Assembly: GCF_000613885.1 (NCBI RefSeq)
Contig: NZ_BAJV01000007.1
Coordinates: 1 to 64,000, forward strand
Source of the DNA: Asaia prunellae JCM 25354
GTDB lineage: Bacteria > Pseudomonadota > Alphaproteobacteria > Acetobacterales > Acetobacteraceae
Direction: 5' to 3'
Length of the DNA: 64,000 nucleotides
The notes below the pieces were generated by a model, which was given only the letters and a program-made list of their open reading frames with translations, searched no databases and was not told where the DNA came from. Of the stretch, positions 10,368-19,550 are shown piece by piece. Position numbers and translations under genes: made by a program. Positions within the stretch are counted from its first letter, which is position 1; each line of letters begins with the position of its first letter.

Positions 10368-11138
10368 TCAGATTGACTTCAACCCGCCCGTTACAGCCTG
10401 GTAGGTCGTGATAGCGAGTGTCGTCGGCTCGAAAGGCTTGGTAATGATGAACGAGGGTTCTTCCTGCTCACCGGTCAGCAGACGTTCAGGATAAGCTGTG
10501 ACAAAAATCACAGGTGCCTGGTGGTCCTTCATGATGCGCCCCACAGCATGCATGCCATCACCACCGCCGCCAAGATTGATGTCTGCCAGAATAAGGCCCG
10601 GACGAGTTTCCTTTGCGATACGCACGGCATCGGCTTCGTTATAAGCCACTCCGGCAATACGATGGCCACATTGCTGCACGACATCCTGGATATCCATTGC
10701 AATGATTGGCTCATCCTCAATGATGAGTACGCTGGTTTCGGCAACCGAACGCAGACCTTCATTGGCTTTTGTGATATCAGCGAGAATCTCGCTTTCAGAC
10801 CGTCCCAGAATAAGCGCCACCGCGCTCAGTGGAACCTCTTCAAGAGAGGTAAGCAACAGGACAAGGCGCTGGGTGAGGGTCAGGGAGGAAGCGCTGTGAG
10901 TATCTTCACTCTTTTGACGGAAGCACTCGATTACCGAACGATAGAGACGGAAGCGTGCCCCGATATCGTGTCCACCCTTGCGATTAGCCATATCTTTGAT
11001 GGCAAGGGCGACAAGCTGGTCGCCCTGTTTCTGACTGCCTTCAAGAGCCCTTGCAAAACGACGCGCAAAGGGCAAGGCTTGAATCAGGTCTTGGCGCTCT
11101 GCATCGACCATTGAGTAACGAAGCTCCGAAAAATTCAC
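10368..11138 (-). CDS. phyR: General stress response regulator PhyR (anti-anti-sigma factor)
   Basis: A 256-residue two-domain protein. Residues 10-130 are an ECF-sigma-like domain that mimics EcfG; residues 135-255 are a receiver domain with acidic pocket E141-D142, phospho-acceptor D186 in ILADINLG, T/S in FVTAYPE and the conserved lysine in ITKPFEP. In alphaproteobacteria, phosphorylated PhyR sequesters NepR and frees EcfG. It is divergent from the first ECF sigma gene, with nepR and the sensor kinase nearby, so the full partner-switch set is present in 4.3 kb. Confidence 0.95.
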   Translation of the reverse strand: MNFSELRYSMVDAERQDLIQALPFARRFARALEGSQKQGDQLVALAIKDMANRKGGHDIGARFRLYRSVIECFRQKSEDTHSASSLTLTQRLVLLLTSLEEVPLSAVALILGRSESEILADITKANEGLRSVAETSVLIIEDEPIIAMDIQDVVQQCGHRIAGVAYNEADAVRIAKETRPGLILADINLGGGGDGMHAVGRIMKDHQAPVIFVTAYPERLLTGEQEEPSFIITKPFEPTTLAITTYQAVTGGLKSI

Positions 11139-11305
11139 GGACAGAAAGCGGTCTGTAGTGTCAGAATGGCACTTTTTCGGATTTCAGCAAAGAGGAATGC
11201 TTTGACCCGGTTCGAGGAGATCGCGCTCTGAGTGCGAACCATATAACACAAAAGTCAGGCAGTGTCGGCAAAGATGATCCCGTAAGGAGGGGGATTGCCG
11301 TCCAC

Positions 11306-11779
11306 TTGTCTGATTTGCGTGGCTTTGCCCGCTATCTGACACGAGATATCGCTGCAGCGGACGATCTTGTGCAGGATACGGTGTTGCGTGCGCTCGGCGC
11401 GCGCGCCCAGTTTGTCGAGGGTACAAATATCAAGGCATGGCTGTTTACGATACTGAGGAACATTTTCTACGAGCAGCGACGCCGCAAGGTAAAAGAAACA
11501 GAAATCCTCTCTGAGATATCACGAGATAGTGAAGAGGGGGGTGACGGTGGCCAAGGGTATCACGATCATGTTCTTGATCTTTCCGTTCTGCTCTGGCGTC
11601 TTCCCGAAACGCTTCGAGAGGCGCTTATTCTCGTGGGTGCGCAGGAAATGAGCTATGAAGAAGCAGCTGAGATCTGTTCCTGCCCCGTTGGTACGATGAA
11701 GGCACGCGTTTCAAGAGCAAGGGCCAAACTGGCCGAGATCACCGCCTCTCCAGCTACAGAGACAAGGAACTCTTCCTAG
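11306..11779 (+). CDS. ECF RNA polymerase sigma factor (EcfG-like, first copy)
   Basis: A 157-residue ECF sigma factor with region 2 (AADDLVQDTVLRAL and IKAWLFTILRNIF, about residues 17-55) and region 4 (PETLREALILVGAQEMSYEEAAEICSC split at 95-125, then VGTMKARVSRARAKL). The only start in frame is TTG at 11306, 15 bases past an AAGGAGG site. Homologues usually have a dozen more N-terminal residues and the frame stays open upstream (IAVHLSDLRG), so a missing base near 11300 may hide the true start. It is divergent from phyR, which fits a second GSR sigma. Confidence 0.85.
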   Translation: MSDLRGFARYLTRDIAAADDLVQDTVLRALGARAQFVEGTNIKAWLFTILRNIFYEQRRRKVKETEILSEISRDSEEGGDGGQGYHDHVLDLSVLLWRLPETLREALILVGAQEMSYEEAAEICSCPVGTMKARVSRARAKLAEITASPATETRNSS

Positions 11780-11921
11780 AGAGCAGGATCAATCGGACAT
11801 CCGGGGCCGCTTTCTCTCGGCAAGAAAAAATAAATTCAAAAAATCGCGCCCTGTCGCAACCAATCTCTCATACCGTTCATTGGTCCGGTGAAAAGCACTG
11901 AAAGCGAAGAAGGATTTTCGC

Positions 11922-12500
11922 ATGTCCAGTTTCCATGACCAGGTTATCCAGATTCTCCCCAAGCTGCGAGTTCAGGCTCTGTCGCTCACACGAAACCGCT
12001 CTGCCGCTGAAGACCTGGTTCAAGATGCTGTCTGCAATGCCCTTGCCGCACAGGACAGCTTCATCCCAGGTACGAACTTCTCTGCCTGGATGCATCGTAT
12101 TCTTCGCAATCGCTTTATCTCGGATTTGCGCAAACGTCGTGAAACAACAGATATCGACGATGTGCCTGCATCTTCGTTTGCGAGCAATGCTACACATGAA
12201 GACAGTCTCGCCCTGAAAGACCTTTCCATGGCACTGTCACGGTTGCCCGCCGACCAGCGTGAAGCCTTGGTAATGGTGGTTGTGCAGGGCATGAGCTACG
12301 AGGCTTTGGCTGAAGCCACCGGTTGTGCTGTCGGCACAGCAAAAAGCCGCGTTTTCCGTGCACGTCGTCAGCTTGAGGCATGGATGACCGGCGATCTGCC
12401 GGCCAACGACAAGCTTCGCGTCAAAGTTGCTGCACTTCGTGCCACGCTTGATGATCGTCGTCGCAAGGGACTGAAATCTGACGATCTTTTCACGTTCTGA
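11922..12500 (+). CDS. ecfG: ECF RNA polymerase sigma factor EcfG (second copy)
   Basis: A 192-residue sigma factor with an AAGGA site before ATG 11922. Region 2 (AAEDLVQDAVCNALAA, then FSAWMHRILRNRFI) occupies about residues 28-70; region 4 (LPADQREALVMVVVQGMSYE, then VGTAKSRVFRARRQLE) about 112-160; a basic C-terminal tail follows. Being the sigma gene nearest nepR and the kinase, it is the best candidate for the main general stress sigma factor. It shares the same domain plan as the copy 140 bases upstream but is not a near-identical duplicate. Confidence 0.9.
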   Translation: MSSFHDQVIQILPKLRVQALSLTRNRSAAEDLVQDAVCNALAAQDSFIPGTNFSAWMHRILRNRFISDLRKRRETTDIDDVPASSFASNATHEDSLALKDLSMALSRLPADQREALVMVVVQGMSYEALAEATGCAVGTAKSRVFRARRQLEAWMTGDLPANDKLRVKVAALRATLDDRRRKGLKSDDLFTF

Positions 12501-12560
12501 GTGAATAGATACTGTCCGGACTCAATCTTCTGCAAATTGTGCGATTTTCTCGCCATAGAT

Positions 12561-12589
12561 GAGGGAGATGATCATGTATCATCTCCCTC
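12561..12589 (+). terminator. Strong hairpin between ecfG and nepR
   Basis: GAGGGAGATGAT (12561-12572) pairs perfectly with ATCATCTCCCTC (12578-12589) across a 5-base loop. It lies 60 bases after the ecfG stop and 120 before nepR. There is no U-run, so it may be a terminator, a processing site or a 3' stabiliser separating sigma from anti-sigma expression. Confidence 0.55.
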
Positions 12590-12708
12590 AAATGCAATTC
12601 CGGCTTTCCTTTTATTCAAAATACGCTGATTAAATCTCCGTGGTGCAACTCAGAGGCAGGACCTTTGTTAAGGCTGCATGGGTCTATTTCTTTTGTTGAG
12701 GTGATAAC

Positions 12709-12897
12709 ATGACTGGGGGAAAGGACGGCGCGCCGGAGAAGCCCCGCCAGGCAGAAAATTCATCTGAACACGAGAACCCGTTCGACATTTGGCTCAAGCG
12801 TGGACTGCATCAGCTTTTCGACGACGTGGCCAATGAGCCCATCCCTGAAGAACTGCTACGTCTGATTGAAGAAGATCGTGACGATCGCGCTCCATGA
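12709..12897 (+). CDS. nepR: Anti-sigma factor NepR
   Basis: A 62-residue acidic protein with the NepR signature: a charged N terminus, then the paired helices WLKRGLHQLFDDVANEPIP and EELLRLIEED that grip EcfG or phosphorylated PhyR. Position between ecfG and the sensor kinase supports the call. The start is ATG 12709, with a weak GAGGTGATAAC sequence upstream. About 60 bases upstream a GCAAC, 16 bases and TGTT arrangement loosely resembles the EcfG promoter consensus, with mismatches in both boxes, so autoregulation is possible but not shown. Confidence 0.93.
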   Translation: MTGGKDGAPEKPRQAENSSEHENPFDIWLKRGLHQLFDDVANEPIPEELLRLIEEDRDDRAP

Positions 12898-12982
12898 ACG
12901 TGGGGTGAAAACGTCCGGCTTGATTGGTCATGAGGCTTGTGATTGATCCTTTGTTTTTTCAAGACCGTTCAAGGGCGTTCAA

Positions 12983-14716
12983 TTGAGATCTGGCCTTTTC
13001 GACACTGTTGGTTCCCGCGTAATGGCTTTGATCGTTTGCACGTCATTGCCGCTGGCCTGTGTTGCCGGGATTCTCGCATGGCACACGTATCTTGCTACCT
13101 CTGACAACAGTTTTGATCGTACCCAGCGGACGCAACAAGTGCCCGCCATGAAATTACCAGAGATATCGACCGTACACGGAATGCTCTTCAGATCCTTGCG
13201 CACATTGGCCTTCACGAAGAGATTGCGCCTAGAGCTTTCGATCTTATCCAATCTCTGAATCAGCAGCATTATTGTTCTCTCGAACTCATCGACCGTGATG
13301 GCAGGGCTGTCTCTTCCTTGCCCCATCAGGACAATCATCCTGATTTTTGTGGTGGGGAAGAAACCCCCACTCCTGAAACACAGATCAGGAAACAGGGAGC
13401 TGTAGGTGTTCCCTCCGATGTAAAAATTCTTCTGCAGGGTGACGTGCCAGTTCTGCGGATTGCTGTACCGCTCAATTACATCGACCGGACTGGAAGTGTT
13501 AGTCCAGGCCAGCTAGTGGCAACTCGGCCGCTGGTCAATTCTCATTTGGTCAATTCGGCTGAATACGTGCATCCTGCCACTGATCCTGAAGATGGTGCGA
13601 CCGATCTTTGGCTTTATACAGGAGAGGCCACGCCCGTCGCTCTTACACCCAATCAGAAACTAGCTACCCCTTGGTCTCCATCAGCGCTTACTCGCCTGAA
13701 TATGGACCTCAAAGCGAACCGGCATCTCGATCATTTTCAGGTTGGCGGTATTTATTACACACTTGGCCCAGGATATGGCCCTGCATGTATAGTCGCAGTC
13801 TCTGCACGAAGCATCGCTGAAACGCGGGCACTACAGCTTTTTCTGGCTCGGGTGACGTTGATTGTCCTGATCCTGATCGTTGAGTTACTGCTTGTCGCTC
13901 TTGCAGCGCAAAGATATCTGGTCGAACCTCTGGAAAAATTGGCAATCAGCGTTGCGACTGGCGTCGACACGGCACATTTCAACCTGATCTGCCGCACGCA
14001 TTGCCTCTTGAAATACGCCAGATGGAGCGCGCATTCAGTCGCGCGACAAGACGGTCGATCGGCATGAGGCCCGTCTCCAAAGAGCAGCAAAACAGCAGGA
14101 CCTGCTCATCAAGGAAATTCATCATCGAGTTAAAAACAACTTGCAGATCGTTGCCTCCCTGCTGAACCTGCAAGCCAACAGAATCAAGCTGCCTGAAGCC
14201 CGCGAGGAGTTTCATCTTGTCAGGGATCGCGTTCGGTCATTGGCGACCCTGCATCGACATCTTTACCCCGAAGGGGGTTTGTCGACACTCGATATACGAG
14301 CTTTTCTAGAGGAGCTTGCAAGTCAGATATTTACCGCCAACAACCGCATCAATCGTGGTCGCATCAGTCTGTCACTCAATGTCGAAACCATGCCTATCAC
14401 GCCAGATCAGGCAGTCCCACTTGCCTTGATTGTTACCGAGGTCGTGACGAATGCTTTGCGCTACGCTTTTCCCGACGAACGTGCTGGTTCTGTTTTCATC
14501 GGATTGCATCGGGTAGAGGACAATGCGCTCCTCATTATCAGGGATGACGGTGTAGGGCTCGCAAATGCCTCGCCAAACGACGTCGACAAACGAGAAGGTA
14601 TTGGCCTGCAACTGGTACGTGGTTTTGGAAGACAATTAGGCGCCACCCTAGAAATATCTTCCGAATCAGGAACGGAATATCGCATGACTTTCTCGATACA
14701 GGCTCTCCGTCGTTGA
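12983..14716 (+). CDS. HisKA_2-type sensor histidine kinase of the general stress response, three apparent frameshifts
   Basis: One membrane protein of about 578 residues after repair. A TTG at 12983 starts an N-terminal helix (about residues 14-34, ALIVCTSLPLACVAGILAW). A periplasmic sensor region follows, then a second helix near residue 300 (LIVLILIVELLLVALAA), a HAMP-like linker, and the HisKA_2 motif EIHHRVKNNLQI near residue 380. A HATPase domain has N-box TEVVTNALRYAF and G-box RDDGVGL. Breaks near 13140, 13985 and 14050 each need one base. This family phosphorylates PhyR in related bacteria; the location beside nepR fits that role. Confidence 0.87.
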
Positions 14717-14929
14717 AATTTGAAATGTTTTAACAAAAGTCCGAACAAAATAATATATTCTATTTTACTACCGTAAGAATTTACATACAATGTCTCACTA
14801 ATATACCTTATTATAAACAATTTCTAGCCTTAAGAAAGTGGCATTGAACATTGTACGGATATATAAAAAAAGGTATAATATTTCAGGAATAATGCATATA
14901 AATAATACTGTAAAACTTTATCGTATCTA

Positions 14930-15700
14930 TACAATCTTAGGCCAGAATATCTCAGAATAAGGATAATAACCTATAACCGGTATTGATCGGAACACAGCCG
15001 AAATATGTGCTTGCAGTACTAGCGCGATTTCCGGTTTCGTACGGTAGTTCTGCAAGGATGGCGGTGCACCTACCTTATCCGTGCACGCGATTTTCCTTGT
15101 CCGACTTTCTGACCAGAACAATCCAAGACCTAACACCAGCGAGATTTTGCCCCGGAATGCAGGATTCGATCCCTGAGCCAGTCAGCGTCATGACCTTGGT
15201 CAGCCTGTATCTATTCAACTGGCGGGAGACTGTCCGGAAAATGTGCCGCATTGGTGTAATCACTGATCTGACCTGCTGTTATAAAAGAAGTTTGGCGGAC
15301 ATGCGTTCCTGTCAATGACAGCATGCAGCTTTGTATTCATCCTACCTTTTGTGCGTCCGACCAGACGGTTTGGAAACCCTTTTTACCTGTAAGCCTGAAG
15401 CCGTACGATATGCCTTGAGACAGGCTGCATCAATCATGACAGCCTGAGGTTATGTCTTCGCTGCTATCAGTCCGTCCATTACATGGATGACTATTCTCAT
15501 AGCACTCCATTGCTTCCAGAGGTTGTAAGGCGTTTCGTATGGATCGATATTCCCAGAGAATATCATGCCAGCAAAGGCCATTACGGTTAGCGAGACTAAT
15601 CGCCTTGTATCAATATGTTCTGGGTCTAACGATAAGTCATTCTGCATAAACGATACCACGATGCCCTGGCCATACTTGAAACGGAATTGCAAAAAATCCG
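14930..15700 (-). mobile_element. Decayed IS5-type transposase relic
   Basis: Fragments of one transposase can be read in order on the minus strand with shifts and stops: PYETPYNLWKQWSAM (about 15530), AVMIDAACLKAYRTASGLQ (about 15430), NTKLHAVID (about 15335), ITAGQISDYTNAA (about 15280) and CIPGQNLAG (about 15150). These correspond in order to blocks of IS5-family transposases common in acetic acid bacteria. No terminal inverted repeats or target duplication could be assigned. The flanking 14717-14929 is very AT-rich and holds nothing recognisable. Confidence 0.75.
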
Positions 15701-15885
15701 CTATATGAGGTTACGGTCACCTAGCAAATACTTATCAAAGAATAGGACCACTTGATCTGACTGGATAAGCGATTCCAGCTGAAGTAGAAAAGACCATGCT
15801 GTCTGACATCGATCAACCAAACGTTGGTTACTTATTGGGGTTGCCAGATCCTGCAGAAGGATCCTTCTTATTGAACAGGAAAGTG

Positions 15886-16359
15886 ATGAACCTTTTTTCT
15901 GTATCTACTCTACGCCGTATGACGTTTGTTTTTTTTCTGGCCGGCTTAGCTACGGGCGCCGCCTTTGCCGAAACGGCCACAACGCTCGGCGGAGTAAACA
16001 CATCGTTCCATCTGTTCGGATCGCATGATGTTCAGGTTTCATCCTTCAGGGATCCGGATCTGTCCGTCACATGCTATCTTTCAAGAGCCCAGACCGGGGG
16101 GATCAAGGGGGCGATCGGGGTCGCAAGAAATCCAACTCGTTTTTCGCTTGCCTGCGTAAAAAATGGCGATTTCCAGCCAGATATTTCCAAGTTGCCCAAG
16201 CAGCAGAACATTACGAAGCTGCGAAATTCTTTTATGTTCACAAATCTTATTATCACGAGAATGATCGATCCGGAGCAGAGTGCTGTTGTCTATCTTGTGA
16301 CCAGTCAGGGTTTGATCGACGGCTCACCGGCCAATGCCATTTCAGCTATTTCGTGGTGA
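15886..16359 (+). CDS. creA: CreA family periplasmic protein
   Basis: A 157-residue exported protein of unknown biochemical role. The start at 15886 follows an AGGA site; a longer frame exists upstream but would place the signal peptide internally. The signal peptide spans roughly residues 1-28, with cleavage after AAFA. The mature part shows the CreA blocks: an early G-x-V-x-T-x-F (here GGVNTSFHLFGSHD), FRDPDLSVTCYLSRAQTGG, two conserved cysteines, and the C-terminal GSPANAISAI. It stands alone between an IS relic and a long gap. Confidence 0.88.
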   Translation: MNLFSVSTLRRMTFVFFLAGLATGAAFAETATTLGGVNTSFHLFGSHDVQVSSFRDPDLSVTCYLSRAQTGGIKGAIGVARNPTRFSLACVKNGDFQPDISKLPKQQNITKLRNSFMFTNLIITRMIDPEQSAVVYLVTSQGLIDGSPANAISAISW

Positions 16360-17300
16360 AATCTATTCTGGTTTGCCGCGAATAACACTTTACTGACATA
16401 ACATGCACGGTTGGCGGACTAACAGACAGAGAATATGATATCATCTGCTCAAGCCGTCCAACCGGAAACCTTTTTTGCCACATGCTCTACTTTTTTGAGC
16501 GCTGTAGAGCGGACGAAACTATAGACAAAGACAAGGGTTTTCTGAATCTTTTATATATTGAACCAACTTGATAAATCGGTCATCAGCGGATTTATCTCTT
16601 GCGCTTTACCTTGGAGCATCTCAGGAGAAAACTCTGATTGATCTAGCAGCTCTGACTCACATTGGATTTGAGCAAGTAGTAAGGAATTATAAAACTCCAA
16701 TGCGGACGACATCATATCGATCTCGTCTAACCATTTTTGCTCGCTCCAGACCTTGTCCATCTTTCAACTTTGCTCTCGCAGGAATCGTAAGAGTTTTGAT
16801 TTGCTCTCACCTCGATAAAGAGTAACTACTGTACCAAAGTTAACATCTGGTGTTTTTCGGGATAACGATATTTCCTGCATGAAGTGAGGTCTGGTTTCAC
16901 CTAGAGAAATGCACATTCACTCCGTTTATTGAGACTTCCTCCAAGTTTCCGATAGATGTCTCAATGCTCCTTAAGGGATGTACGTTCTATCCAAAATGCT
17001 TATTCCTTAAATAATTTTGTATTAAATATATACCAAGGTATATTTATGAAATTTTTCTTCATTTTCAAAAAAAGTAAGATGGACATCCAGATTCCAATTT
17101 TTCAATTACTTATATTAAGATGCCCATCACTTACTGGAAACGGATCTCTTAAACCTTGCGGTCACTCAGATCCGGGAACAGAAGCTCAAAATCCTCTACC
17201 ACCTTGAACTTTATCACCATCTAGCGCGCAACCGAAATATCAGCTGCCCCCCAAAAAAAGCCACAATCAATCCAAGGCCCAATTTATTGGGATGTAAAAT
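16360..17300. other. AT-rich gap with no confident gene
   Basis: About 940 bases of visibly higher AT content between creA and the aldo-keto reductase. A 69-codon minus-strand frame at 16551-16760 (starts MDKVWSEQKWLDEID, acidic and helical) has only a weak ribosome binding site and no family I recognise. No repeats, terminators or transposase pieces were found. It may be degraded DNA. Confidence 0.4.
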
Positions 17301-18322
17301 CTAATTTGATAGATCACGCCACAAGTCTATATTTCCTTCTCGGGCATATTGATCGATCAGAGCCAGTTCATCCGAGCTGAAAGACTGATTTTTCAGTGCA
17401 TCGAGTGAATCGTCAAGCTGCTGAATATTGCGCGCACCGATAAGGCTGATGTAACCCGGGAATCGCGCAGGATCCAGGCAATCGCCATCTGTGCCAGGGA
17501 CTGCCCGCGTTTCTGCGCAATATCATTCAGAGCCCGAACATGTGAGATATTGTCATCCGATAGCATTGTACGGACGAACGAGTCTCCAATGGCGGCGCGG
17601 GAGTTTTCGGGTACTCCATTGAGATATTTGTCAGTGAGAAGTCCCTGGGCAAGCGGCGAAAAGGCAATACATCCAACACCGAGATTTTCCAGCGTATCCA
17701 ACAGTTCCACCTCAACCCAGCGGTTGAGCATCGAATAAGAAGGCTGGTGAATGAGGAGTGGTACGCCTTCAGCCTTCAGGATGGCAGCTGCCTGCCTTGT
17801 TCTCTCCGGACCATAGGATGAGATACCAACATAAAGTGCCTTTCCCTGACGATGCATCTGCACGAGGGCACCCATCGTTTCTTCCAGAGGAACGTCCGGT
17901 GTAGGGCGATGAGAATAAAAGATATCGACATAGTCGAGATCCATTCGTCGCAGGCTCTGATCAAGGGAGGCCAGCAGATATTTGCGTGATCCGCCGTTGC
18001 CATAGGGACCAGGCCACATATCCCAACCGGCCTTCGAGGAAATGATCATCTCATCACGGTGTGCCGAAAAATCTTTCTTCAGTATTGTACCGAAGTTTTC
18101 TTCTGCAGAACCGTATGGAGGCCCGTAGTTGTTAGCTAGATCAAAATGGGTCACCCCGCAATCGAAAGCACGCCTGATCACGGCACGACCGGTCTCAAAC
18201 ACATCAATCCCCCCGAAATTGTGCCACAGACCTAGCGAGATGGGGGGAAGATCAAGGCCAGAGCCACCACAACGACGGAAGGTCGCTGCATCATAACGGG
18301 AGGGGTTCACAGTCCAGCTCAT
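17301..18322 (-). CDS. Aldo-keto reductase (YghZ-like), one apparent frameshift
   Basis: NADPH-dependent cytosolic carbonyl reductase of about 340 residues after repair. Residues visible are the catalytic Asp and Tyr in HFDLANNYGPPYG (about 58-70), the active-site Lys in ISSKAGWD, and the His in DIFYSHRPT. The segment GPPYGSAEENFG is typical of the YghZ/AKR14 subgroup. The frame breaks near 17443 within the cofactor-binding segment VTSALIGARN, and the tail then runs to a TAG at 17301. It lies 34 bases downstream of the monooxygenase gene on the same strand, so the two probably form an operon. In sulfoquinovose SMO loci an aldo-keto reductase reduces 6-oxoglucose; that role here is inference. 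Confidence 0.88.
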
Positions 18323-18356
18323 GGGCTTTCCTTTCGGATGTCTCGTAGTACAAATC

Positions 18357-19484
18357 TCAGTTGAACCGGGATAATGGCGTGTGGTTCAGAAATGGCAGTA
18401 CGTGCCGGGCAAAAAGATCACATTCGACTTGATGAGGATAGCCCGAAAGAATGAAAGCCTCCATTCCAAGCTCCTGATAAGCGCGAAGCCTGGCCAGTAT
18501 CTGGTCAGGATTGCCGACCAAGGCCGCCCCGCATCCAGAGCGAGCGCGACCGATGCCGGTCCAGAGAATATCTTCAACGTACCCCTCGCTGTCTGCTCGA
18601 TCACGCAGGGCACTCTGATGCAGCACCCCGGCCGTTACAGCGTCCAGTGATCGGTTGCGGATACGATCCCCTGCTGATGCATCCAACCTGGAAACCAGAC
18701 GGGATGCTGCTTTGCGGGCTTCCCTTTCGGTATCCCGGACAATGACGTGCACGCGGTAGCCAAACCTCAGATTGCGACCATGCCGGGCAGCTCGAACACG
18801 CATGTCAGAGAGAACACTCTCAACTCCTTCGAGAGTATCGGGCCACATCAGATAGACGTCTGCCGCTGCAGCTGCTGTTTCTCTCGCTGCTTCAGAAAGG
18901 CCACCAAAGTAGAAAAGGGGAGACTTACCGCCATAACCCTGTAAGCGAGGTGGAGTGACAGAAAATTTGTGGAACTCTCCATCAGTATCCACGGATTGAC
19001 CGCTCAGCAGGGCGCGCAGGATCTGCATGAATTCCAGTGTGCGCCTGTATCGTGGTGCGCTTTCCAGTGTCTCGCCGGGAAGATCCGATGAGATGATATT
19101 GATATCGAGGCGGCCTTCAAGCATCTGGTCGAGTGTAGCAATCTGTCTTGCCTGCTGAGGTGCCCAGACTTCTCCGCAGCGAATGGCCGTCAGCAGTTTA
19201 AGGCAGCGCAGCAGTGGGGCCATACCTCCTGCAAAGGCCATTGTATCCAGCCCCAGGCTGTATCCTGACGGAAGCAAGATACGGTCAAACCCACCTTTTT
19301 CAGCACCCAGAACAATGTTGCGGCAATGCTCCCATGATGATTCCAGATTTTTGTCCGGGACACCGAGAAATTCGTAATCGTCATCACACAGAGCCGAAAA
19401 CCAGCTTACTTCACAGGACGGAAACGATTCAGAAGAGGCTTGCATATAAAAGTCCGAAACCACAGTTTTATATAGTTCTATCAT
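18357..19484 (-). CDS. LLM-class FMNH2-dependent monooxygenase (SsuD-like)
   Basis: A 375-residue TIM-barrel flavin monooxygenase of the alkanesulfonate monooxygenase type, expected to cleave a C-S bond with FMNH2 and oxygen. Shared with SsuD are YFGGLSEAARETAA, the FGYRVHVIVRDTEREA block carrying the active-site Arg and His equivalents (R226 and H228 of E. coli SsuD), the loop Arg in GRARSGCG (R297) and SGYPH (H333). The N-terminal SsuD His11 aligns with Cys and Cys54 is absent, so the substrate is probably not a simple alkanesulfonate. No flavin reductase gene is nearby. A second ATG at 19445 is an alternative start. Confidence 0.87.
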   Translation of the reverse strand: MIELYKTVVSDFYMQASSESFPSCEVSWFSALCDDDYEFLGVPDKNLESSWEHCRNIVLGAEKGGFDRILLPSGYSLGLDTMAFAGGMAPLLRCLKLLTAIRCGEVWAPQQARQIATLDQMLEGRLDINIISSDLPGETLESAPRYRRTLEFMQILRALLSGQSVDTDGEFHKFSVTPPRLQGYGGKSPLFYFGGLSEAARETAAAAADVYLMWPDTLEGVESVLSDMRVRAARHGRNLRFGYRVHVIVRDTEREARKAASRLVSRLDASAGDRIRNRSLDAVTAGVLHQSALRDRADSEGYVEDILWTGIGRARSGCGAALVGNPDQILARLRAYQELGMEAFILSGYPHQVECDLFARHVLPFLNHTPLSRFN

Positions 19485-19503
19485 GACTTAACACGCTGAG
19501 GAA

Positions 19504-19532
19504 TTGCTGTATATGGAGTTTTACGACAGCAA
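19504..19532. promoter_or_regulatory. Inverted repeat in the divergent promoter region
   Basis: TTGCTGT (19504-19510) and ACAGCAA (19526-19532) form a 7-base inverted repeat with 15-base spacing, centred between the divergent monooxygenase and Gfo/Idh genes. It is a candidate operator; no regulator gene was found in the locus. Confidence 0.3.
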
Positions 19533-19550
19533 CTGGATGTGTGGCGAAAA

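Noticed and set aside
11139-11305. EcfG-type promoter between phyR and the first sigma factor
   Set aside because: No GGAAC-N16/17-CGTT match was found on either strand; nearest strings differ at several positions.
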